From Prosthecobacter sp. (GTDB taxonomy: Bacteria; Verrucomicrobiota; Verrucomicrobiia; Verrucomicrobiales; Verrucomicrobiaceae): a DNA stretch of 64,000 nucleotides. Below, piece after piece: positions 33,900 to 41,715 of this stretch. The notes under the pieces are model-generated. The model was not told the origin of the DNA. It saw only the letters and a list, made by a program, of their open reading frames with translations, and did not search any database. Where the stretch lies: the NCBI RefSeq assembly GCF_034366625.1, contig NZ_JAXMIH010000005.1, forward strand, positions 186,001-250,000, given 5' to 3'. Made by a program: the position numbers and the translations under genes. Position 1 is the stretch's first letter. Every line of letters starts with the position of its first letter.

Positions 33900-34702
33900 A
33901 CGCGCACGGCATCATCGGCATGGGCCTCATGGGCTCCGCATTGATGCGGATGACCGATGCTCCACGCGGCTGGGACATCAATGCGAGCCGATGTGTGAAT
34001 GCCGCGACGGTGAATGAGCTCTTCGAGCACTGCGATGTCCTTTTCCTCTGCCTGCCAAACTCCAACATCGTCCGCTCCGTGCTCCACGCGGCGAGTTTGA
34101 ATCCCGGACTCATCCTCATCGACACCACGACCGGCGACCCGGCTGAAATGGCCGAACTCGGAGCCGAACTGGCCGCCCAAGGCGTGCATTACCTCGACGC
34201 GACCGTCTCTGGGAGCAGCGCGCAGTTGTTGCAACGCGACGTACTCGTCATGGTCGGCGGTGAAGCGGCGGTGTTCGAGCAGTGTCGTGATTTGTTCGCG
34301 AAATTTGCCCGCGACATCGTTCACGTCGGCCCCTGCGGCAGTGGGGCGAAGATGAAGCTCGTCACGAACCTTGTGCTCGGCCTGAATCGGGCCGCTTTGG
34401 CCGAAGGACTGGCCTTTGCGTGGGATTTGGACCTCAATCCAGCACAGACGCTCGACATCATGCGCCGCAGCATGGCCTACTCCCGCATCATGGACACCAA
34501 GGGCGAAAAAATGATCACACAGGACTTCACGCCGCAGGCGAAGCTCTCGCAGCATTTGAAGGACGTGCGCCTCATGCTCGCCGCCAGCTCGATTCCTTTG
34601 CCGTTGAGTGAAACGCACCGCCAACTGCTCGAAAAGGCTGAGGCGCTCGGTTTTGGCGACGCGGACAACAGCGCTGTCATCAAAGCCATTTTGGAGCCAT
34701 GA
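33896..34702 (+). CDS. 3-hydroxyisobutyrate dehydrogenase-family NAD(P) oxidoreductase
   Basis: The 268-residue cytoplasmic protein starts with GIIGMGLMGSAL, a Rossmann motif, has LIDTTTGDPAEM, VSGSSAQLLQRDVLVMVGG and the catalytic-Lys segment GSGAKMKLVTNLVLG, with a C-terminal helical domain. The family reduces or oxidises beta-hydroxy acids, including tartronate semialdehyde and 2-hydroxy-3-oxopropionate. It is about 20 residues shorter than usual because the first helix after the Gly-rich loop is trimmed. Overlaps the DUF6807 stop by 4 bases. Confidence 0.85.
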   Translation: MNAHGIIGMGLMGSALMRMTDAPRGWDINASRCVNAATVNELFEHCDVLFLCLPNSNIVRSVLHAASLNPGLILIDTTTGDPAEMAELGAELAAQGVHYLDATVSGSSAQLLQRDVLVMVGGEAAVFEQCRDLFAKFARDIVHVGPCGSGAKMKLVTNLVLGLNRAALAEGLAFAWDLDLNPAQTLDIMRRSMAYSRIMDTKGEKMITQDFTPQAKLSQHLKDVRLMLAASSIPLPLSETHRQLLEKAEALGFGDADNSAVIKAILEP

Positions 34703-34740
34703 GCACTTCCCAGCCCGTTTTGGCGCTCGTGCGTGAATTC

Positions 34741-34800
34741 TGGAAGTGATGAGTTGGCCGCCTGCCGAAAGAAAGCAGGCGCGAACTCCATACTTGTTCG
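34741..34800. repeat. Short palindromic intergenic element
   Basis: The gap between the dehydrogenase and the DUF1501 gene contains the hairpin GCCTGC...GCAGGC (34760-34765 with 34775-34780) flanked by GTTGG and by ACTCCATACTTG. The ACTCCATACT part resembles the CTCCATACT following the second family C palindrome (26897-26905). This may be a diverged REP unit; a weak terminator role is also possible. Confidence 0.35.
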
Positions 34801-34821
34801 GCGTCCATCGCCGCACCTGCC

Positions 34822-36189
34822 ATGCTCAAGATTCTCGCTCCCGCCGAAAAACGCAGCGCCTTCTGTGATGGTGTCTCGCGTCGCAACTTCATCAAAGTTG
34901 GCGGCCTCGGCTCCATCGGCCTGTCGTTGCCGAAGCTGCTGGCGCTGGAAAACCAGGCAGGCATTCGCAACTCGCACAAGTCGGTCATCCTGATCTATCT
35001 CGTCGGCGGTCCGCCGCATCAGGACATGTTTGATTTAAAACCGAATGCACCGAGCGAGATCGCCGGACCGCACAAACCCATCGGCACCAATGTGGATGGC
35101 ATTCAGATCTGCGAACTCTTCCCGCGCATGGCGAAGATGATGGACAAATTCACCATCATTCGCTCACTCGTCGGCGCGCAGGCCGGTCACGACGCGATCC
35201 AGTGCTACACCGGTTTTCCGAACCGTGTGGGCACGGTTCCTCCCGGCGGCTGGCCGCAGTTCGGCAGCGTGGTGGGAAAGCTGAAGGGCGCTTTTGATCC
35301 CGCCGTGCCGCCTTTCGTGAGCATGTGCTACGACTGCACGCACGGCCCTTACAATGAGCCCGGCCCCGGCATGTTGGGCTCCGCCAGCGCCGCCTTCCGT
35401 CACACGGGGCCAAGCCGTGGCGATCTCACACTGCAAGGCATCACCTATGACCGGCTCTCCGATCGTGCGAAGCTGCTCACGAGCTTCGACAACTTCCGCC
35501 GCGATGTCGATGCGAGCGGAAAGATGGAAGCGATGGACACCTTCACGCAGCAGGCCATGGGCGTGCTCACCTCGTCGAAGCTGGCTGACGCGCTCGACCT
35601 TTCCAAAGAAGACCCGCGCCTCGTCGAGCGCTACGGCACCGGCGACACCGTGAAGCGCATCGACGAAAACGGCGCGCCACGCGTGCCGCAGAGCTTTCTT
35701 ACCGCACGACGGCTCGTTGAGGCCGGTGCGCGTGTCGTCACCGTGAACTACAGCAAGTGGGACTGGCACGGCGGAGCCAACAACGACATTTTTTCCCGCG
35801 AGCGCGAGGACTTCCCCATCTTCGACAAAGGCATCACCGCGCTCGTCGAGGATCTGCATCAGCGTGGCCTCGACAAGGACGTCACTGTGCTCGTGTGGGG
35901 CGAATTCGGACGCACACCGATCATCAGCAAGCAAGTGGGCCGCGATCATTGGCCGCGCGTCGCCATGGCGCTGCTCGCTGGTGGTGGAATGCCCATGGGC
36001 CAGGTCATTGGCTCGACAGATCGCCTCGGCGGCGAGGCTGACAGCCGCCCCGTCACCTTCGCGGAGGTCTTTGCCACCCTGTATCGCAATCTCGGCATTG
36101 ATGTGGCCACCACCACCGTCACCGACACCAAAGGCCGCCCGCATTACCTTGTCGAAAACGGCGCGCTGCCGATCCGCGAGCTGATTTGA
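34822..36189 (+). CDS. DUF1501 protein
   Basis: The 455-residue protein has a Tat-like leader (SRRNFIKVGGLG) and the DUF1501 (alkaline-phosphatase-superfamily-like) signature: HKSVILIYLVGGPPHQDMFDLKPNAP in spirit, EICELFPRMA, VGAQAGHDAIQCYTGF, WDWHGGANNDIF and WGEFGRTPII followed by GRDHWPRVAMALLAGGGMPMGQVIG. DUF1501 genes nearly always lie beside DUF1549/DUF1553 (PSD1) genes in Planctomycetes and Verrucomicrobiota; here no PSD1 is adjacent and the nearest is 23 kb upstream. Exported, probable metal-binding, function unproven. Confidence 0.9.
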   Translation: MLKILAPAEKRSAFCDGVSRRNFIKVGGLGSIGLSLPKLLALENQAGIRNSHKSVILIYLVGGPPHQDMFDLKPNAPSEIAGPHKPIGTNVDGIQICELFPRMAKMMDKFTIIRSLVGAQAGHDAIQCYTGFPNRVGTVPPGGWPQFGSVVGKLKGAFDPAVPPFVSMCYDCTHGPYNEPGPGMLGSASAAFRHTGPSRGDLTLQGITYDRLSDRAKLLTSFDNFRRDVDASGKMEAMDTFTQQAMGVLTSSKLADALDLSKEDPRLVERYGTGDTVKRIDENGAPRVPQSFLTARRLVEAGARVVTVNYSKWDWHGGANNDIFSREREDFPIFDKGITALVEDLHQRGLDKDVTVLVWGEFGRTPIISKQVGRDHWPRVAMALLAGGGMPMGQVIGSTDRLGGEADSRPVTFAEVFATLYRNLGIDVATTTVTDTKGRPHYLVENGALPIRELI

Positions 36190-36222
36190 TCAAGTTCAGA
36201 CGTTTCATGCCGTAAGACTCGC

Positions 36223-37614
36223 ATGAAACTCCGCTTCATCGCCTGCTTCGTCTTCGCCACCTCCGCCCTGCACGCCGCTGAATTCCGCGCCGGTGCGGCC
36301 ACCAGCAACATCACGCCGGAGCTTGGCAGCTCGATCAACGGTGGCTTTCAGGACGGCAAAGCGGCTTTCATTCATGATGAGCTCAATGCCCGCTGTCTCG
36401 CGCTCGATGATGGGAAAACGAAGCTCGTGCTCGTTGTGGCCGACAGTTGCGTGATCGGTCGCGGCATCTTCGATGAGGCGAAGAAGATGGTGAACGAAGC
36501 CACGGGACTGCCGATGGAGAACATGCTCATGTCCGCCACGCATTCACACTCGTGCGGCACGGCCCAGGCCGTCGGGCAGAGCGAGCCGAGCCCGCTTTAT
36601 CAACGCTTCATTGCCAGGCGAATCGCGGATGGTGTGCGCCGTGCCTTGAACAACCTCACACCGGCCAAAATCGGCTGGGGCACCGCCGATGTGCCGCAGC
36701 ATGTCTTCAATCGCCGCTGGCGAATGAAGCCGGAAGGCATACCTGCAACACCGCTAGGCGTCACCACGGATAAGGTGAGGACGAATCCAGGCATCAACAA
36801 TCCCAACCTCCTCGAACCAGCCGGGCCGACTGATCCTCAGGTGAGTTTCATCAGCGTGCAGTCGGCTGAGGGCAAACCCATCGCGTTGTATGCGAACTAT
36901 TCGCTGCATTACGTCGGTGGTGTCGGCCCGGGCCACATCTCGGCGGACTACTTCGGCGCGTTCGCGGTGAAGATCGGCCAGTTGCTCGGTGCAGGCCCGG
37001 AGTTCGTCGGCATCATGTCGAATGGCACCAGTGGCGACATCAACAACATCGACTTTCGCGGCGGCCAGGCCAAAGAAGCGCCGTATGGCCGCATCCAGAT
37101 CGTCGCCAACGATGTCGCACAGGCCGTCGCTGCAGCGGTGAAGAACGTGAAGCACTCAGACTCGGTCCCTCTCGCCGTCGCGCAGAAGGAAATCACGCTC
37201 GGCCTGCGCCTCCCGACGAAAGACGAAGTCGAAAAAGCCCGCGAAGTGATGAAACAATCCAAACTCTTCCCACGCATGGAAACGATGGAGCAGGTCTATG
37301 CGCGTGAAACCGTGCTGCTGAGCGACTTCCCCAAAGAAGTCTCCGCTCCGCTGCAAGTGCTCAAGATCGGCGACCTGCGCGTCACCGCGATCCCTGCGGA
37401 GACCTTCGTCGAGATCGGTCTCGAACTCAAAAAGCGTCACACGCCGACCTTCAGCGTCAGCCTTGCCAATGCCTACCACGGATATCTTCCCACACCCGAG
37501 CATCATCGTCTCGGCGGCTACGAAACGTGGCGAGCGCGATCAAGCTGCCTCGAAGTGGATGCCTCGACGAAGATCATCGCGGGGCTGGAGGAGTTGTTTG
37601 AGAAGCTGAAGTGA
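36223..37614 (+). CDS. Neutral/alkaline ceramidase-like secreted protein
   Basis: The 463-residue protein has a signal peptide (to about residue 18, ...LHAAEF) then the N-terminal domain of neutral ceramidases: GAATSNITPELGSSINGGF, SATHSHSCGT (metal-binding His), YANYSLHYVGG, HISADYFGAF and NGTSGDINNID. These are zinc-dependent amidases acting on ceramide in the best-known cases; many bacterial homologues are uncharacterised. It closes the cluster that starts at 30558, 33 bases after DUF1501. Confidence 0.8.
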   Translation: MKLRFIACFVFATSALHAAEFRAGAATSNITPELGSSINGGFQDGKAAFIHDELNARCLALDDGKTKLVLVVADSCVIGRGIFDEAKKMVNEATGLPMENMLMSATHSHSCGTAQAVGQSEPSPLYQRFIARRIADGVRRALNNLTPAKIGWGTADVPQHVFNRRWRMKPEGIPATPLGVTTDKVRTNPGINNPNLLEPAGPTDPQVSFISVQSAEGKPIALYANYSLHYVGGVGPGHISADYFGAFAVKIGQLLGAGPEFVGIMSNGTSGDINNIDFRGGQAKEAPYGRIQIVANDVAQAVAAAVKNVKHSDSVPLAVAQKEITLGLRLPTKDEVEKAREVMKQSKLFPRMETMEQVYARETVLLSDFPKEVSAPLQVLKIGDLRVTAIPAETFVEIGLELKKRHTPTFSVSLANAYHGYLPTPEHHRLGGYETWRARSSCLEVDASTKIIAGLEELFEKLK

Positions 37615-37732
37615 AAAGCTATTTCTTCGCTTCTATCAGGACCGTCCGTGCGCGATTCTCGCAGTAATATATCTTGTCTATTGGTGGCATTCTGTTGTGA
37701 TTCAGATGCATCACGCCACCCAACTGCCTGAT

Positions 37733-40700
37733 ATGAAAACTCACCTCCTCACCTTCGTGCTGGCCGGGTTGGCCTTCTTCAGTCACGTCCATGCGGAACT
37801 CCGCACCTGGACGAACAAATCCGGGGTGAAGATCGAGGCGGAAATGACGGGACTCGACAAGGCGGCGCGGACGGTGACGATCAAGCGGGCGAACGGGCAG
37901 GAGTTTGTGGTGCCAATCGACAGCCTCAGTCCGGCGGATGTGGCGTTCATCGAGACGGCGAAAGCACCGCCTGCGGCTCCGGGGGCGAAGATTCGTTACA
38001 CGCTCGACAAGGACGCGATGGTGACGCTGAACATCACGCGTCCGGATGGCTGGGTGGTGCGCGAGCTGCTGGTGGGAACGCGGCAGAGCGCGGGCGCCCA
38101 TGAGCTGTCGTGGGATGGTCGCGACAATCTCGGCTATCTGCTGCCGCCCGGTCCTTATCAAAGCCGGATGGTGACGCATGATGGCATCACTTGGGACTAT
38201 GTGACCAGCGTTGGCAATGGCGGCACGCCACCGTGGCCGACGCCGGATCGCAAGGGCGGCTGGGGCGGGAATCACGGGCAGAACATGGCGGTCGCGGTGG
38301 ATGCTTCGGGTGCGTATCTGGGCTGGATTTCGACGGAAGGGCCGGGCTGCATCCTCAAGCGGTCGCACGACGGAACGAAGGGCATCTGGACCACGACGCT
38401 GGGCCCGTTCGAGGGCGTGGCATGTCTTGCCACGGATGGCACTCATCTCTATGGTGTGAACGGCACGCGCCTGCTGGTGCTCGATAAAAGCACAGGCGGG
38501 CAGATCGCCACGTTGGACATCAAGGCCGGTCCGCCCGGCGATGTCACCGCGCCGATCGCGCCGGAGTTCACGAAGTTTTCCTGGAATTTCGCCACGCATC
38601 AGCCGCCGCCGAAAGGTGATCCGCTCGTGTGGGGACTCGCTGCGGGTGGTGGTCGTGTGTATGTGAGCCTGCCCTGGCGTGATGTGGTGGAGGTGTTTGA
38701 AGTCAGCACCAACGCGGGTGTGGTGGCGCTCAAATTGAAGCCGGAGGAGAACATCACCGTCGCCAAGCCAGCCGGGCTGGCGCTCGATGGCAAAGGCAAC
38801 CTGCTCGTCGTGTCCGCATCGGAAAAACGCGTGATGCAGTTCGATCTGAAGACGCGGCAGAGCAAACCCGTGCTCAAGGACTTGCAGTCGCCCTTCGCGC
38901 TTACCCGCGCGGACAGTGGTGCGATGTTCGTCACCGAGACCGCGCCTGTGAACCAGATCAAGAAATTCAGTTCCGATGGTAGATTGCTGGGCACTTTCGG
39001 CACCTTGGGCGGCCCGGTTGGCAGCGTGTATGCGCCCGAGAGCTACATGCAGCCGTGCGCGCTGGCCATGAATCCAGATGGCTCGGTCTGGTTCGTGGAT
39101 GATCAATTCAAGCGCATCGGCATCATCTCGTCCGAGGGGAAGCCGCTGTATGCGGGGTTCGGCTCGGTCAACTATGCGGCGGATTGCGCGATCAATCCCA
39201 ACGATCCAAACGAGGTCTTCACCAGCATGTGGGGGGATCTGACGTTCCGGATTGATTACACGAAGCCGGGGGTGTCGCAGCCAGGACGATTGCTGCCGGT
39301 CAAGTGGAAGGGCGAATCCAAGGGCTTCAAAATGAACTTTGGGGCCAACCGACTTCTCTCGCACAACAACCGCACCTATGTGTGGACCGGCAGCGGTAAC
39401 TGGAACGAGCGCACCCTTTCCATCGTCGAGAAGGACCATCTGCGGCCGGTGATGTATTTCTACCCGCGCATCGTGGAGGAAGGCCCCGTCGCAGAACTCG
39501 CCAAGCAGCGTGGTGTGAAGTCGCGCGGGTGGAACTGCGACCCCACCGTGTGGTGTGATTTGAATGACGATGGCGCTGTGCAGGACGAGGAAATCCAGTT
39601 CATGCCGATCCCCGGAGCCACGCACAGCCCGCAGTATTTCGGCTTTGGCTATGGCGACATGATGAGCGACTTCACGCTGATCACTTACGGCTACACTTGG
39701 AAGCCGAAAGAATTCACTGCCGGCGGCACGCCCGTCTTCCGTGGCGAAGACATCAAGGTCTCACAGGCGCACAACCCGGTCGTCTCTTGGTATGAAGAAT
39801 GCATGGGCGCCATGACGCTGCCCAACGGCGGCTTCTGCGGGTTTTCGCATGCCAACGATCATGGCCTCTCGCTCGGCCAGGGCTTCTGGTCTGGCCGCTC
39901 CTCCGGCGAGGCGATCCGTGGTTACGATGCGGATTGGAAGTATCTCTGGCGTGTCGGCCAGAAGGCGCGGCGCGGCGCACGTCCCGGCGAAATCTATTAT
40001 ATGACTCGCAGCATCGGCACCATGGAGGAGTGCGCCTTCTTCAGCGACGTGGAAGGCTGCGTCCACGTCGTGCATCAAGACGGCTTTTATCTCCAGCGCG
40101 TGCTGCAGGACGGCTGGCACACGCGCGCAGTCGGCCCGGATGTGATCGGCATCGAAAACTTCTCCGGCTCGCTTTTCAAGCATCCGCAGACTGGCCGCCG
40201 CTATCTGAACATCTCCAGTTCCGAGGCGACGCATCTGTTTGAACTCAAGGGCTTCGAGTCCATCCGCGTGTCACCGCCGCAGTCGTTCACGCTTGCCGCC
40301 GCTTTCATCGCGCCCGAAGTCGTGCAGAAATCGGCGAAGGGAGAATACCAAATCCTGCGCGTGCCCGAGGGCTCGGTGCCGATGGCCGATCACCAGGGCG
40401 GAGCCTTGCCGCAATCCGGGCTGAACTGGGTCACCGATGTCGCTCCGCTCATCATTTATCGTGATGGCAGACCCGCAGGCGAAGTGCGCATGCTCTATGA
40501 CAAGGAGAACCTCTATGTGCTGGGCCACAGTTTGGACAATCGCGCTGAGGACACCGAAACTTTGCCGCTCAATGCCGAAATCGTCGGCGGGAACCCCCTC
40601 ACGGCGGGAGAGACGATGGTCGTGCTGTTGTCCGCGCCGTCAGCCCGTTTCCGTTATGTATTTTCCAAAGTCAGCACGTTGGGTGCGAGGGTCGTGATCC

Positions 40701-41698
40701 AATCGGATGGCAGTGACAAGTGGAAGGCCGCGCCGCGTGCGACCTCGCTGGGCCCCACACCTTATCAATACGCCATGCCGTATCGCAACGGTGCCAGCTA
40801 TCACCTCATCATCCCTCTGGCAGGCGTGCTTCCCGCTGAAGACCTCAAGGCACCCGTGCAGATCAAAATGGACACGGCATTCCTCAGCACGGACCCCGCG
40901 ACGAAGAAGGCGACGATCTCCTACTGGGTCGGCAAAGACCCAAGCATGCAGAACCCCGCTGATGTGGGATTCACTCCCGAGGGCTGGGGCACGGCTGTGT
41001 TCATGCCTCAAGCCGTCAAAGGTGATTCCAGCGCAACCGCCGTGGCCCAAAAAAGCGAAGGACTCACCGGCGCTGCCAATCGCTGGAAGACCGCCCGCAG
41101 CTACGCCATCGGCGGCCTGCCGCTGGCGGATGCGCCTGCCAGCTTCCAGGTGGCGTGGGATGAAACGAACTTCTACGCGCAGGTCAAAGTGTCCGACCCC
41201 ACGCCGCTGCAAAACCGCGCCAGCGTTCCTGAGATGTTGTTCAAGGGCGGCGATGCCGTGTCCCTGGTCTTCGGCAAAGCCGGAACCGAAGGCACCGAAC
41301 AGCGGATCGTGCTGGCCGAGGTGGAACGCAAAACCAAAGCCATCCTGTATCGCCCCGTATCGGCCACGAAGACGCCCTACACCTTCAAATCACCCGTCTC
41401 GACCGAGACCTTCGAGCATGTGGCACCGCTGGCCAAATCCAAGATCACATTCACCCGCTTTCCTGCCGGTTATGTGGCCGACATCGCCATCCCGTGGAGC
41501 GAACTGGGCTACACCGCCGCCAGCAAGACGATCCCCTTTGATGTCCAGGTCATTTCCTCCAGCGGTGCAGGAAACACCAACGCCTCCTGCGCCTGGTGGC
41601 GCAGCGTCTGTGCCGAAGCCCACGCCAACAACGACATTCCCACCGAAGCGCGGCTTTATCCCGAGCAGTGGGGCCGTCTGATACTGGAGGCCAGATAA
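37733..41698 (+). CDS. SHD1-propeller-CBM9-like large secreted protein
   Basis: The 1,321-residue product starts at ATG 37733 with a signal peptide (MKTHLLTFVLAGLAFFSHVHA). Residues 22-74 are an SHD1 domain (RTWTNKSGVKIEAEM, then VVPIDSLSPADVAFI), then a FlgD-like Ig segment (GAHELSWDGRDNLGYLLPPG), then an NHL/six-bladed propeller (FVTETAPVNQIKKFSSDGRLL), a large mixed region (GNWNERTLSIVEKDHLRP, CDPTVWCDLNDDG), and two CBM9-like carbohydrate-binding sandwiches near the end (VRMLYDKENLYVLGHSLD; FQVAWDETNFYAQVKVSD). It may bind polysaccharide at the surface; no catalytic site is seen. Preceding gap 37615-37732 is AT-richer. Confidence 0.8.
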   Translation: MKTHLLTFVLAGLAFFSHVHAELRTWTNKSGVKIEAEMTGLDKAARTVTIKRANGQEFVVPIDSLSPADVAFIETAKAPPAAPGAKIRYTLDKDAMVTLNITRPDGWVVRELLVGTRQSAGAHELSWDGRDNLGYLLPPGPYQSRMVTHDGITWDYVTSVGNGGTPPWPTPDRKGGWGGNHGQNMAVAVDASGAYLGWISTEGPGCILKRSHDGTKGIWTTTLGPFEGVACLATDGTHLYGVNGTRLLVLDKSTGGQIATLDIKAGPPGDVTAPIAPEFTKFSWNFATHQPPPKGDPLVWGLAAGGGRVYVSLPWRDVVEVFEVSTNAGVVALKLKPEENITVAKPAGLALDGKGNLLVVSASEKRVMQFDLKTRQSKPVLKDLQSPFALTRADSGAMFVTETAPVNQIKKFSSDGRLLGTFGTLGGPVGSVYAPESYMQPCALAMNPDGSVWFVDDQFKRIGIISSEGKPLYAGFGSVNYAADCAINPNDPNEVFTSMWGDLTFRIDYTKPGVSQPGRLLPVKWKGESKGFKMNFGANRLLSHNNRTYVWTGSGNWNERTLSIVEKDHLRPVMYFYPRIVEEGPVAELAKQRGVKSRGWNCDPTVWCDLNDDGAVQDEEIQFMPIPGATHSPQYFGFGYGDMMSDFTLITYGYTWKPKEFTAGGTPVFRGEDIKVSQAHNPVVSWYEECMGAMTLPNGGFCGFSHANDHGLSLGQGFWSGRSSGEAIRGYDADWKYLWRVGQKARRGARPGEIYYMTRSIGTMEECAFFSDVEGCVHVVHQDGFYLQRVLQDGWHTRAVGPDVIGIENFSGSLFKHPQTGRRYLNISSSEATHLFELKGFESIRVSPPQSFTLAAAFIAPEVVQKSAKGEYQILRVPEGSVPMADHQGGALPQSGLNWVTDVAPLIIYRDGRPAGEVRMLYDKENLYVLGHSLDNRAEDTETLPLNAEIVGGNPLTAGETMVVLLSAPSARFRYVFSKVSTLGARVVIQSDGSDKWKAAPRATSLGPTPYQYAMPYRNGASYHLIIPLAGVLPAEDLKAPVQIKMDTAFLSTDPATKKATISYWVGKDPSMQNPADVGFTPEGWGTAVFMPQAVKGDSSATAVAQKSEGLTGAANRWKTARSYAIGGLPLADAPASFQVAWDETNFYAQVKVSDPTPLQNRASVPEMLFKGGDAVSLVFGKAGTEGTEQRIVLAEVERKTKAILYRPVSATKTPYTFKSPVSTETFEHVAPLAKSKITFTRFPAGYVADIAIPWSELGYTAASKTIPFDVQVISSSGAGNTNASCAWWRSVCAEAHANNDIPTEARLYPEQWGRLILEAR

Positions 41699-41715
41699 CA
41701 CGATCACCCATCCCG

